Assembly: GCF_021462225.1 (NCBI RefSeq)
Contig: NC_061802.1
Coordinates: 7,707,859-7,771,858 of the forward strand
Direction of reading: 5' to 3'
Source: Girardinichthys multiradiatus
Lineage: Eukaryota > Chordata > Actinopteri > Cyprinodontiformes > Goodeidae
DNA: 64,000 nucleotides
The notes under the pieces were generated by a model. The model was not told the origin of the DNA, ran no database searches, and worked only from the letters and a program-made list of their open reading frames with translations. This document shows positions 37,783-50,810 of the stretch, in pieces. Position numbers and translations under genes: made by a program. Position 1 is the stretch's first letter. Each line of letters starts with the position of its first letter.

Positions 37783-39034
37783 TATGGGGTAAGATCGCTG
37801 TCAAAAACAATGTGTATGTAAAGACGGAAATGTATGCATATTACGATAGTCAATAGTTTTGCATAAGTAAAATCCAAAAGAGGTATTGTATATTTTCTCT
37901 ATAATAATACAAAATAAAACGTTACAGCTTCAAGAAATTACAAAAACAAAGTTCAAGTTTACAGTTGTGTTTTATTCTTTATGAATACAATATGCTATAA
38001 CAGTTTGTGAATACGATTTCTTTTCTATGAGAATACAAATTTACATCAGCGACTTGGTGTCACGTGATCTCAGGCTGGTTAGTAGAGCACAGAGTTAGTC
38101 GATTCCCGTCCTCACCGCCAGTAAACGTAGTGCCAGAATGGGAGATAATTCAGTCTAAAAGGAATATTAGGAACAGAGGGGAGATAGGGGGGAATCAAGA
38201 GTATTATAAATAAAGCATTGTTCTTATTTTTATGAAATACAAAACTAAAACATAGAATATAGTGGGTGGTGTTATACAATGATGTACATTAGGTGGCAGT
38301 ATGCACCTCTGAATTTGTTGCGAACCGCCAGCAGAAGAAGAGAAGAAGAAGCAGCAGCACTAGCGCCAAAAGAACGGACCAAGAAACTACGGTACAAAGC
38401 CAGGTAATATTAAAAAGTTTATATATGTCTTAATGTCGTTAATATATGCTCTTGGTCCGTCATCTTGGCGGTACTGCTGCTGCTTCTTCTGCTGGCGGTT
38501 CGCAACAAATTCAGAGGTGCATACCGCCACCTACTGTACATCATTGTATAACTCCACCCACTATATTCTATGTTTTAGTTTTGTATTTCATAAAAATAAG
38601 AACAATGCTTTATTTATAATACTCTTGATTCCCCCCTATCTCCCCTCTGTTCCTAATATTCCTTTAAGACTGAATTACCTCCCATTCTGGCACTACGTTT
38701 ACTGGCGGTGAGGACGGGAATCGACTAACTCTGTGCTCTACTAACCAGCCTGAGATCACGTGACGCCAAGTCGCTGATGTAAATTTGTATTCTCATAGAA
38801 AAAAAATTATATTCACAAACTGTTATAGCATATTGTATTCATAAAGAATAAAACACAACTGTAAACAGGAACTTTGTTTTTGTAATTTCTTGAAGCTGTA
38901 ACATTTTATTTTGTATTCTTATAGAGAAAATATACAATACCTCTTTTGGATTTTACTTATGCACAACTATTGACTAATATGCACACATTTCCGTCTTTAC
39001 ATACACATTGTTTTTGACAGCGTTCTTACCCCAT
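37783..39034. repeat. 1.25-kb palindrome: ~600-bp arms, ~65-bp spacer
   Basis: The left arm (about 37783-38384) and right arm (about 38450-39034) are inverted copies with scattered mismatches and small indels. The outer ends are tatggggtaagatcgctgtc and gacagcgttcttaccccata; the inner ends are cggaccaaga and tcttggtccg. Each arm contains an E-box-bearing GC-rich patch (gtcacgtgatctcaggctgg), a segment ggtggcagtatgcacctctg with ttgttgcgaaccgccagcag, and a purine-rich run of aag and cag units. No transposase and no clear target duplication are visible. In pre-mRNA the arms would form a very long hairpin. Confidence 0.92.
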
Positions 39035-39207
39035 ATGCTCCTCCCACTGCAATATTGCCATCTGTCTGTGTAGTCAGAAAGCTTGCAAGCATGTATATAA
39101 ATGCAACAAACAAAGCAATATCAACGGTAATCAAATGGGCAGTGTGGTGCTGTACAGTTCATGTACCATCAGTGAAAAGAATGAGGATGAGGATCCACAT
39201 AGATGTA

Positions 39208-40809
39208 CAGGTCCTTCTCAAAATATTAGCATATTGTGATAAAGTTCATTATTTTCCATAATGTCATGATGAAAATTTAACATTCATATATTTTAGATTC
39301 ATTGCACACTAACTGAAATATTTCAGGTCTTTTATTGTCTTAATACGGATGATTTTGGCATACAGCTCATGAAAACCCAAAATTCCTATCTCACAAAATT
39401 AGCATATTTCATCCGACCAATAAAAGAAAAGTGTTTTTAATACAAAAAACGTCAACCTTCAAATAATCATGTACAGTTATGCACTCAATACTTGGTCAGG
39501 AATCCTTTTGCAGAAATGACTGCTTCAATGCGGCGTGGCATGGAGGCAATCAGCCTGTGGCACTGCTGAGGTCTTATGGAGGCCCAGGATGCTTCGATAG
39601 CGGCCTTTAGCTCATACAGAGTGTTGGGTCTTGAGTCTCTCAACGTTCTCTTCACAATATCCCACAGATTCTCTATGGGGTTCAGGTCAGGAGAGTTGAC
39701 AGGCCAATTGAGCACAGTGATACCATGGTCAGTAAACCATTTACCAGTGGTTTTGGCACTGTGAGCAGGTGCCAGGTCGTGCTGAAAAATGAAATCTTCA
39801 TCTCCATAAAGCTTTTCAGCAGATGGAAGCATGAAGTGCTCCAAAATCTCCTGATAGCTAGCTGCATTGACCCTGCCCTTGATAAAACACAGTGTACCAA
39901 CACCAGCAGCTGACACGGCACCCCAAACCATCACTGACTGTGGGTACTTGACACTGGACCTCTGGCATTTCCTTCTCCCCAGTCTTCCTCCAGACTCTGG
40001 CACCTTGATTTCCGAATGACATGCAGAATTTGCTTTCATCCGAAAAAAGTACTTTGGACCACTGAGCAACAGTCCAGTGCTGCTTCTCTGTAGCCCAGGT
40101 CAGGCGCTTCTGCCGCTGTTTCTGGTTCAAAAGTGGCTTGACCTGGGGAATGCGGCACCTGTAGCCCATTTCCTGCACACGCCTGTGCACGGTGGCTCTG
40201 GATGTTTCTACTCCAGACTCAGTCCACTGCTTCCGCAGGTCCCCCATGGTCTGGAATTGGCCCTTCTCCACAATCTTCCTCAGGGTCCGGTCACCTCTTC
40301 TCGTTGTGCAGCGTTTTCTGCCACACATTTTCCTTCCCACAGACTTCCCACTGAGGTGCCTTGATACAGCACTCTGGGAACAGCCTATTCGTTCAGAAAT
40401 GTCTTTCTGTGTCTTACCCTCTTGCTTGAGGGTGTCAATAGTGGCCTTCTGGACAGCAGTCAGGTCGGTAGTCTTACCCATGATTGGGGTTTTGAGTGAT
40501 GAACCAGGCTGGGAGTTTTAAAGGCCTCAGGAATCTTTTGCAGGTGTTTAGAGTTAACCCGTTGATTCAGATGATTAGGTTCATAGCTCGTTTAGAGACC
40601 CTTTTAATGATATGCTAATTTTGTGAGATAGGAATTTTGGGTTTTCATGAGCTGTATGCCAAAATCATCCGTATTAAGACAATAAAAGACCTGAAATATT
40701 TCAGTTAGTGTGCAATGAATCTAAAATATATGAATGTTAAATTTTCATCATGACATTATGGAAAATAATGAACTTTTTCACAATATGCTAATATTTTGAG
40801 AAGGACCTG
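39208..40809 (-). mobile_element. Tc1-like transposon, copy 2 (1602 bp)
   Basis: Same family and TIRs as the elements at 10790 and 57945, flanked by TA (39206-39207, 40810-40811). It begins 174 bp after the palindrome. Transposase on the - strand, antisense to LRP8. An 8-bp deletion near 39961-39970 collapsed a tandem tggcattt/tggcattt. Adding it back gives 1610 bp. Confidence 0.95.
39485..40481 (-). pseudogene. Tc1 transposase pseudogene, copy 2 (frameshifted)
   Basis: The ATG at 40481 opens MGKTTDLTAV. The DNA-binding half and linker, including the basic VKPLLNQKQRQKRL, are intact. The first catalytic aspartate (FSDESKF) follows. Near 39965 an 8-bp deletion shifts the frame; the remaining catalytic half (FQHDLAPAHS, NPIENLW) continues in the other frame to the stop at 39485. 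All three DDE residues are present in the DNA but split between frames. One small frameshift is the only major lesion I see. Confidence 0.92.
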
Positions 40810-40930
40810 TATTTAATGGCTGCACAGGCCACCTCCACCTACTGCCGGTGTTCCTTTCTGAGAATGTATCACCATGATTTCCTCCATTGTCACCATTTTG
40901 GCTGTTGCCTAAAATGTCCTCTTGTGTTCT

Positions 40931-41075
40931 AGAAAGGCTGCTAGTACCCTGGTTCGAATCCCACAGACTTCCACACTGGGTCCCTGAGCAAGACCATTAG
41001 CCCCAAGTTGCTCGCTACACAGCCACCCACTGCTCCCTAAAGAATGGGTTAAATGGGTTAAATAAAGTAAAACAA
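40931..41075 (+). mobile_element. tRNA-derived SINE-like fragment
   Basis: It contains a near-perfect Pol III B box (ggttcgaatcc), followed by tgggtccctgagcaagacca and ccccaagttgctcgctacac, typical of a fish SINE body. It ends in a gggttaaa repeat. The A-box part is poorly preserved, and there is no cloverleaf fold of a working tRNA. Confidence 0.55.
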
Positions 41076-42759
41076 AATGATGACACTGATGATAATTATT
41101 GGTGATTTATTAATGGCTAGAGTCAGTATAAAAAAGTGGCTTATTCATGCAGCTAAATGACTGTTTTTGTGGCTTTTGTCCTACTTTGACGATTTGAACT
41201 GTTTCTTACAGTATGGATTTTCAGGCTTGGTAAGGATCAGGATTTTTCTTTGTAATAAATGACATGAAATCCCTTCTGTCCTGCTCATTTTCTTTCTTTT
41301 ACGATTAACAGACAATACAACATTTAACAATTATTATTCTTTTGTTATTTCAGCTGCAACATGAAAGTCTCAGTTTGAGATTAAGTCCGTCTTTAATTAT
41401 TTCCTTTGGTTTTTTAAACCTGTCCTTTGAGAACAACAGCAGATGAAAAAGTTGTTTCAAACATGTTTCAAAACCATTGAGCTAAACTACAACCATCCCT
41501 AACCCTCCGATCCAAAAAATAATAATTTTAGGTTAATCCCTTTCATTTTTCCTTTTTTGTCGTCTTTGGAATATCATACAATCAAAACACAATACACTGG
41601 CGCTGGTCTGGTAACTAACTCTATATGAGATTTTAAAGTTTTATACTCTTTTCATTCTGTATGTAGAAACTTGTTTTTTTCAGCTGTGTAAAGATGAAAT
41701 ATTATAACATGAAAATCATTAAGTAGCCAAAATGGATAAATGCATGGACATATACAGTATATGATTTTTGGACTGCAGATTATAGGGAATGTGGTGGTGT
41801 TCCTTTCAACCTGCAAACAGACTCTTAAAGCTGCATCTGTTTAGCAGGGGATGTAATTACTGATAAGAACCCCAGAAGCCAAAACAAAGTAGTGATGGCC
41901 TAGTCACGTTTTACATTTACTGGACTAAATCATTGGAATTTTGACATTTCTTGACAAATGGTGCCCACAGTACTGATTATGTTCCACCTACGTCCATATC
42001 CTTACAAGGACATTCATTACAATCCACCTGCACAAACACGCACACAATCATAGCAGTGGGATAGCTTGTAAGGCATTTAATATTCAGGTCTAAACTGCTG
42101 TCAGATGGCATTGTGATTGAGATATCGAAACATGCATGGGCACAGTCCCCACAGTACCCTCTTGTCATGCATGTGGTTAAAAAGCTATTTTCCCACCGGT
42201 ACCCAGTCAGGTAACATAAAGAGTTTCAATTTTGTTCTGTTTTTCTCTTCATCTAAGCTGCCATTTCTCTTGGAGTCCCCTGGCTCTGTTGCCACACTAC
42301 ATCAAGGCATTTTCATTCATGGCTTTTTACTCTAAATTTGACATACGTATAGCAAAGTCAATCTAACCACTCTAGGTAAACAAAGGATCTCGATTTGAAA
42401 TTGTGTTATGGAAATGGTAGAAGGATTATTTTATGTGATCGGTCAACAATAAGTTATAGATGCTTTATTTGTGGTTTTAAAAACTAGTTGCACCTATTTT
42501 TAATGTGCTTATATTTCTATGTTTCTATATGTTCCTGTTAGAAGTTTGAATGTATGCATTTTGGGCATGAATCTCTTTTTACTGTTGTGTTTTTAATAAA
42601 TTATTTGAACTGTTCTTTTTTCTGGTTGAAATAATATAAAACAAACAACTAAACTGGATTTAGATGCAGAAGATTAAAAATATTGTGGATTTTCTCTGAG
42701 CCACACAGAAGCAAAGTTATTAATGTAGACTTAAACGCTGTATATACCTACACTACTAA

Positions 42760-43830
42760 GAAAATTTGGATAAATGTCTTCAACAAGCTCATCACGTAAT
42801 TCTGGCTGAATATTTGATCTATTTTATTCAAAGAATTGCTAGACTTGATTTACAGTAATTTGTTTGTTGTTTGGCAAGGTCATGGCTTTTGATCAAATAC
42901 ATTTTCAACGAGACTGAGAACTTTAGGAAGACGATTACAGAAGCTTAATGTTAGCCTGCTTGATTTAATCCATATCTCATTGTGGTATGCATTTATCCTT
43001 TTTATCTGGTTCCAGCTCCCAGTTGTATTCTTGCTCAGATGAAAAGACACTAGTTAAAATATTAAGGAACCACTGAGGCTTAAGCCCGCTATGAACTAGA
43101 AGCTGGTGGAACACCATTGTCAATGTCTGCAGTGAAGCGAGTTTTACATTGGCACAGAGTGAGAGGCTGCAGATGAAGAAATGAACTGAGGGGAAAGAAG
43201 CCCCTTCTCCAAAACCCATACATTCAAAAGCTCAACAGAAATGTACAGCTCATGTGGACATACTAAACACCTACTGGGAAATTACTACATTTGATAAAGA
43301 TTCTGATATGTTTTAAGGAGTCTAGGTGAAGCTGTCAAGCATGGAAATGGCAGCATCATGCTGTGGGTCTTTTTAACTGCCAGTTTTCCTGAGGCAGAAC
43401 AAACGGTTGATAGGGGACTTCCAAATTCTTCTTCTCCAACTCAAATCTCCTAATCTAACATAGCAGTGATCCCAAAACCATTAAAACTGGTTTTGGAATA
43501 GGTAAAGCAGACTGAGGCTTCTAGAAAGCCCTAAACTATCATGAGAATGTATTGGCTATGTTTGAAAACTAAGTCTGTCAATTGAACTGTGGCCTGGCAG
43601 TTCTGCCAAGACGAGTGGTGAGATAACCATTCAGAACAGTTGCATCAAAAAAACATAATGCTTGAGAGGATTTTTTATCTGGATGGTTTTGGGGGATTAC
43701 ATTTGACCTTATGTAGATAAAATCCACAATTAAAATCACACATTTGATTCTTGGTTTTAAAATTCATGTAAGTTGTTTCCTGCCAATGATGGGTGCATTT
43801 AAATGTCTGGCCAAAACGAAAGTGTAAAAT
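42760..43830 (+). pseudogene. Decayed Tc1-like element relic
   Basis: The + strand shows pieces of the same old Tc1 family as 14635-15625: gcagtgaagcgagttttaca, then gaaagaagccccttctccaa, then HGNGSIMLWVF (Tc1 HGGGSIMLWGCF), then a degraded DLNPIENLW-like stretch near 43500-43570. Many stops. Both boundaries are approximate. Confidence 0.6.
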
Positions 43831-45282
43831 ATAAATATAAACTAGTTAGATTTACATCAACATAACATTTAGGAACACCAGTAATAATAGTAGCAATGAT
43901 GGTTTCATCAACTTTAATTCCCAGAGAAATATGAGTGGAAAGCTCCTGTTGCTCCTACGTCTCCTCTTTTATTTTCTTTATTTCATTTTATCTTTAAACC
44001 AAAGCCTGTGCTTCACAACATGTAGTGTCAGCAATTGGCTGACACCGCATATATATATATGTGTTTGTCATGAGGGAAACAGGAACACTTTTATGTTACG
44101 TTAAGTTGAAGATCTGAAGGATGGGAGACCCCCGTCTGGTGGTTTACGTGTGTTTGTTTGTTTCTGCCTTTCTTCTGTGCTGATGCCTCCAATATCTAAT
44201 GCTGCTAAAACACAGATAAACGCATTGTGAGAACTCTAGAAAGAGACTGCATGTCAGAATGACTAAATACACATACACACAGGCATGAAGAGACTTGTAA
44301 ACTACAGTATGTTGCATCGGCATTATAATCAATTTCTGTCTCTTCTCTCCTATTGCCTTCTTTCCTTTTTATCTTTACTCCTTGGTGTTCTGACCTGCAA
44401 TAATTATATGGTTAACATTTCTAAGTTTGCACAACACACAGCTATCTTCCTCCTGATAATGGAGGAAAGCGAGTGCCTCTGGCACACTTCATCCTCTGGC
44501 AATTTACTGTTTTAATACTTTCATGGACACTGACTAATGGTGCCAGATATTCGATGAATACACTTTTCATACCTATCCAGGTTGTCATTGTAGGAACATA
44601 TCTCTTAAATGCTTTTGGGGGCATCTCTTAAATTTTTTTCTTCCACTAATTTTTGCTCAGTATTTCCTTGATATGTAAAAATTGCCACGTTGTAATAGTG
44701 TTATCTTAATTCACCACAATAAAAAGCAATGTTCCCATATAACTACACTGAAACAGAATCATTGAAATTTGTACCACTTTGTCAGAAACCCTTTGGTTTT
44801 AATAACTGGCCTTCCTTCAGTTAATATGTTACCAACTGCATGAGCAGCACTCTCCTGAATCGGTGTTTGGCCTCAGGGGTTGAGCTTCAAATAAGGCCTT
44901 AAGTAACCTGTTTTTCACTTGCATGAGTAATAAACTCTGTTTTTAACACTTGAACGTGTATTATGCATTTGACTGGAAGATACTAATATTCAGGGTACCA
45001 CCAAACTCAGACTGTAGAAAAATCTGGATATGAAGAAAGTAAACATGCTGAGGGTGAAGGTAGATTATTTGCTTGATTTTATCTTCTTGACATCTTCTCT
45101 CCGTTGTCTTGAAGCTTATGTAAGTAGAAATCAATTGTAAAAAAAACACTTTAAATGTTACCACAAAACATAATGAAAGGACACCGTAAATTAAGGTTTA
45201 TGTTGTCACCTCTTCTTGTTTCTCCTCTCCGCTTTTCTTTGCCGCCATGTTTCCCAACTTTTGTGAAAGGCAAATACAGAAT

Positions 45283-45421
45283 GTTCAGTTTGTGGGCATT
45301 GTTTGGTGTAGATGGGTGCATACCAGGGTTTGAATCCTGAGCTTGGAGTCTTGGCTGCATGTCCTCTCTCTGCCTGTTTTCTGTCAAATTAATGTCAATA
45401 AAGGCCACTAGCACCACAAAA
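45283..45421 (+). mobile_element. tRNA-derived SINE, partial
   Basis: It has a B-box-like gggtttgaatcc, then ttggctgcatgtcctctctc, and ends aataaaggccactagcacca. This is the same family as 10336-10510. The head upstream of the B box is diverged or lost. Confidence 0.6.
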
Positions 45422-45780
45422 TATCCTTAAATTGCTCACAGTATATAGCAGATTGTACAACTAGTGCCAATCCATGGCTATTAAGTATTTGTTTTATTTC
45501 TGGTTCTGGTTTACCTATACTTACTTGTGATGCTCAGCGTGTATTTCTGGCAGGACACCTGGGGGAACTCTGGTTTGTAGATACGTACATGTTGGTGAGC
45601 CCACGCATGCTCACATGTACTTCGTGACTCTGCCTGACATGTTAGACCATGTCTGATTGGTCTGATTGGATTTCTTGCTGCAGAAACATTAAAGCCATGG
45701 ACTCGTAGTGGAATGTACATTTGTGAGTGTTGTTGACATTGGTTTGGATTTTGTAGAGCCCATATTTGTGTGCTTCTGTA

Positions 45781-45995
45781 TACAGACGCATTCAATAAAT
45801 TAGGGAAATGTAATTTATTTTAGTAACTTTATTCACAAATTGAAACACACCATAAAGATTAATTACTAACAGACAGATGATTTCAAGCCTTTATTTCTGT
45901 TAATTATGATGATTTTGCATTTATAGCTAATGAAAACTCCACATTTAAGATTAGAATATTACATCAGACCAATAAAAAACGTTTTTAACACAGAA
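45781..45995. mobile_element. Tc1-like terminal repeat fragment
   Basis: An AT-rich stretch including atgatgattttgcatttata, gctaatgaaaactccacatt and agaccaataaaaaacgttttt. It parallels the TIR of the young Tc1 copies (gatgattttggcatacagct, catgaaaacccaaaattcct, gaccaataaaagaaa). It is thus a solo terminus of a related, older Tc1 family. No transposase follows. Confidence 0.55.
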
Positions 45996-47719
45996 ATTTG
46001 GACTTAATGAAAATGATGTTTGAAGGTTGTTATTTTCAAAATGTACTTCTGACAGAGGAGCCTCATCAGAACACATATTCGAATTTGTTGAACATGACTG
46101 TAGAGGCTACATCTTTTATCCTAATGCATGTACTCATAGCGGCCTTCTGTGTGATGGTTCTTACTGGACACAAGTTAAATTAATTGTACTTCAGAAGGTG
46201 AATGAGCAGTGCCCTATCACACTTTTCCATCTATTATATATCGAGAGGTGTGTCGGGGCAAAAATGGATAAAAAACTATGACCCCAGGTTAAACCAATGT
46301 GCCAATGGGGAAAGTTTACAGTCCAGATGTAATCAGGTACAGACTATCTATTTGAAATTGGAATTACTTAAATTATCCATTGGAAAGATGTGCTTTATTA
46401 TGAGTCAGGGGTTCAGCTACAAAGCAAAGTGTGAGTCCTCTGACTCTTTTTGCATTTCTAATTTCAGAAAAAATTTTGCTTTTAATGATTATTCTCAGAA
46501 TTTTTAGACATGCCCAAACTAACTATGACTAATTTAAATAGGTATTTAAAATGTATTTATTTTTGAATTTTTCTGTAATCTGTAATAACCACATTCTCTC
46601 CATGGTTGAATTGTATTTCTTTTTCGGTTTTCTGCACTGCCCGTCTTGTCTGTATCAAGTCAGCTTACTGATCTGCGGATTAGGTCTCTTGTAATAGGAA
46701 AACACATCTGTACATCTGCTGATGAATCTACCACCAGTAAGACCCTTTGGGTACCTGCAGGCAAAGCTGATTCATTGACCCAAAACAAGATTAAAGGATT
46801 TAAGTAACACTGGGTTATTGACGTTTCCTTTGGTCTTTGTAGCTCTGCTGTAGAAAATTGCCAAATGAAAACATGTTGCACACTACAGAATATTTGGTTC
46901 TCAAGGCTTAAAACTGGCCTGTTGGCATTTTCTTTTAATTAGTTAAACCCTAACCGTTTCCAGGTGCTAGAAACAAATGTCAGTTGAGAGGTAATTTCAA
47001 ACTTGTCATGGTTCATCTTCGGATTTAAGATGCTTAGGTATTTTTTGTTGTTGTATGAATTTTTTAGAATAACTTTATGAAGTTGCCATCTGGGTTCTGA
47101 TTGTATGCTACTATTGTGTTAGAAAATGTCTAATATAAACGGTCCTGTCAGAGAATGTTAGAATATTGTTCAAAATATATAAATCTGAATAATGAAAAAC
47201 AGTTTTGCATCAATTTTCTCAGTCTCATGTCATACAAAAGTGTGTGAAACTTAAAGTAAACTTAAACTTTATATTTGAGATTCATGATAGGTTAGAATTA
47301 TTTCATGGGACAAAGTAATGCTGGCAGCAAGTAGTTATAACGGAAATAATTACACCCTTAACAGAAACATAGACTTTTTTGCATATCACACGAATCTCTG
47401 TTGAACATTTGTGATTCATTCCTGCTTGTACGGCTATCTGATGGCCATCCAATCCTATCTGTTTCAAAGTTCAACTTCTCAATCAACTTAGGGTTTGAAT
47501 GCATATCATTTTCATTTAAGTGTCTGTTCACAATAAAAGCTGTAGTGATGATAAATAGTGCAAACGTAAAATTTTAAGGTTTTACAAATTCTATATAATG
47601 GAAATCACCTTGTTTCTCTGAGCATTAGTAAGTAGAAACATCCTCAGATGAACAACATATAACACTCTGCAGTGACCATTGATAAAAACAAATACATATT
47701 TTATGACTGAACATGTTTT

Positions 47720-48227
47720 TGTCATATTTTGGTAGATGAGAACCCAAAAGCATAGTGGAGAAATGAAGATATTTAATATAGAAAACTCGGAGATCTGGAT
47801 GCGGAAGACATGCAGAGAAACAGACATGCAGCCAGGTAGATAACAGAAGGAACCAGTAGAGAACAATGAAAACTGGAGAGTATAAGTACGGATGTAGGTT
47901 GGAGAATGGACTGATGAACAATCAGAGCTAATCAGGGGGAAAAAGAAGCAGATAGTGAGAGAGCAAATGCAGGCACCTGAAGAAGGGAGGCTAATTAACA
48001 CAGATGAGCAGAGATTCTAAACAGAACTCAAAATGTACAGGAATCTAAGAATAAGTAAACAAAGGTATAAGATAATGAACATAAATATCTAAACACAAGA
48101 ATAAGTCATTAACTTGGTCTAATATGAATAAACTGAAAATAACAGCAACTGAAGAACATAAACAGGGAAGTGCCGAGAAACCAATGAGAAACTTAGACTC
48201 AAAGCCTAACACAGGAGGATCATGACA
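47720..48227 (-). mobile_element. Solo LTR (508 bp)
   Basis: It starts tgtcatatttt and ends gatcatgaca (TG...CA ends), flanked on both sides by the 5-bp direct repeat gtttt (47715-47719 and 48228-48232). There is no internal gag-pol sequence. On the - strand the text resembles fish gypsy-type LTRs. It is antisense to LRP8. It has the hallmarks of a retroelement reduced to one LTR by recombination. Confidence 0.75.
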
Positions 48228-49689
48228 GTTTTGTTATAATCTATCTGAATATTCATGTCAGTTTGACAAAAATGTTATTAAACCACCTCAAACTTCCCCC
48301 TATTCGTTGAAGACTTATAAACAAACTGGGAATTTCAAACTGTCACAATGGTTTTTGATTAAAAAGAAAACTGAATGAATGAATGAATGAAATCCCTGCA
48401 AGCTGATTGTTTCTACAGTGAAAATAGAGAGTTTCAAAACAGATTTTAGTCTCCTGTAATTCAGTGTCCCAGTGGGAAAAATACTGTTGAGTTTCTTGTC
48501 CATGCTTCACTGTTTTATTGCCAACACTTGAACAAACAATCTGCTGTAATGAAAAACTCTTTGAAGCATGAAAAACAAATGGATTTAACCCAAGTTCTGG
48601 TACACTGTCACTGGCTGGCATGAATTATATATGTCTATATTTTTCATACACAAAAAAACATTTGATATTTAAGGTTTGTCTTTGCACAGACTCCTCAAAC
48701 GAGCATGCTCATCTCAATTACATAATTAAATTACATGGATTTGAGTGGGGGTGATTAGCATGCTAGCTCTAATAGCTACCATGGAATCCAATTGCCTGTT
48801 ATCATGATGAGTCTCCCAGTGTGGGCAGGTACAGGATGGATAGTGTGAGGTAGCTATTATAAAAGGGCTTTTTGTGTAACCTGGTCTTGAAAATGTCACT
48901 ATTTTCATGTGGCAAATGGGGAAAAAGAGTTTTCCTGTAAAAGATGAACACAACACAACTCCTCAAACCAAGCATAAAGAGCTCTATCAGACAAGGTTGA
49001 ATAAGCGTTCTTCACCAATGTTTCTGTGCAAACATGCCAAAGCGCTACTGCAGAATGTCATGCACTACAGCTAGCCCTTGCTGCTGTGTCCCAGATTAGG
49101 CTCATTATATTCTAATTTTTTTAGACTAGACTTTTTCTATGCAAATGCTCTTTACCTGGTGCTAAATATAGTCAGCAGTATGTTTCTGAGACTGTAGAGT
49201 ATTGTTTGTTCAGTAATACAGAGATAGAGATTTCCAGTTTTTGGGATCAGTTTTTTATCAGTCATAACAGATGATCTTTCATTGTGCCATTGTTGTTTTT
49301 TATGGCTATTCAGTCGCTGAGCTTCATGCTTTGTGGATATCTCCTTTGTTTTTTTCACCTGCTACCATTTGTTCTGTCAGATTTCAAGTGCCACATGTTT
49401 TTGCTTTCAACCAAACTCCTCCTTTTACTTATATGACTCAACAGTTCAAAAGCTAAAAAGAAAGTCGTCTAATTGTACTCATCTCATTAAAGATACATTT
49501 TAACGCCAGCACTCGCTTTTATGCTATCTCCAGAGAAGCAGGGAAAGATGGTGCTGCATGCATAGCATTTCTGTGCTTCGAAGGAATTTGAATAAATGCA
49601 ATCCGTTTTGAATGTCTGTCTCCTTTATTATACAAAATTTATGTTTTTTGTAAAATATAAAGTGACTTCTTTTATGAAAACCGTTTTTT

Positions 49690-50810
49690 TATTACAAACC
49701 CAAATTTCAACGTATTTTATCAGAATGTTATGTGATGGCTCAACACAAAGTGACACATAATTGTGATGTAGAAATAAAATTATACATGGTTCTCAAAACA
49801 AAATTAATAATTAAAAGCCTGAAAAGTGTGGCATACATTTGTATTCAGCCCCTTTAAATACCCCTAAATAGTATTTTTAGGTGTGAAGAGGTTTAATGCG
49901 TGCCTAAAACAATATCCCTGTCTTTGAACATCTCACAAGGCACAGTTTAATACGTGAGTCAAACTCCAGTCCTCAAATTCCTGTGTCCTGCAACCTTTAC
50001 CTGTATCTCTACTTCAATACACCTGCTAACAACGTAATTATTTTATTCAGGTGTGTTAGAGCTGAGTCACAAAAAGAATTTAGTGGACACTGTCCATCAA
50101 GGACTGAAGTTCAATACCCCTGGTTTAATCCATTATAGCAAGAGTAAGAATATTGCACAATTGCAAACCAACCAAGCCATGGCCATCCACCTAAATTGAC
50201 AGGCCAACAAGTACAGCATTAAGATCTATAGATACTTGTGAGGAGCTGCAGAGATTCACAGCTCAGGTGGGAGAATCTGTTGACAGGACAGCTGTTAGTT
50301 GTGCACCCCACAAACGTAGCCTTTATAAACAGCGGCAAGAAGCAAAGATGCTGAGAAAACTGCTCTGGTTAGATGTAACTAAAGTTGAACTTTTTGGCAA
50401 ACACCACACATTAACCTGAACTCACCATTTCTATGGTGACACAATGTAGTGGCAGCATCGTGCTGTGAGGATGCTTTCAACAGGGTAAAAAGTGTGAGTT
50501 TAGTGGAGGTTCATGGGAAGATTGATATAACAAATATAGGGCAATTCTGAAAGAAAACCTTTTAGAGGTTGCAAAAGATCTGAGACTTGGGTTCACCTTC
50601 TCGCCAGACAATGACCTTAAACATACAGCCGCAGCTACAAAGGATTGTTTTAAACCAAAGCACATTTGTTTTGTAGAATGGTCCTGTCAAAGTCCTGACC
50701 TAAATCAAATTAGAAATTTCTGCAAAACTTAAAAATAATGCTCACAGAGATTATTTATCCAATCTCTTGAGCTATTTTGAAAAGAAAATATTGCAACAAA
50801 TCACTTATTA
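49690..50810 (+). pseudogene. Decayed Tc1-like element relic
   Basis: The terminus-like text (gcatacatttgtattcagcc) precedes + strand transposase traces. These are ctctggttagatgtaactaa (Tc1 WSDETK region), then agttgaactttttggcaa (KIELFG), gtggcagcatcgtgctgtga, and WSCQSPDLNQIRNFC near 50685-50730 (WPSQSPDLNPIENLW with damage at the catalytic glutamate). Stops are frequent. Confidence 0.65.

Noticed and set aside
40931..41000. tRNA gene suggested by a perfect B box (also 10336, 57495)
   Set aside because: The A/B boxes are followed by SINE bodies and shared tails, and the sequences do not fold as complete cloverleaf tRNAs.
46027..46507. Overlapping open frames that look protein-like
   Set aside because: Composition is unremarkable, no motif is recognised, and the region lies next to a Tc1 terminal fragment. 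Probably chance.
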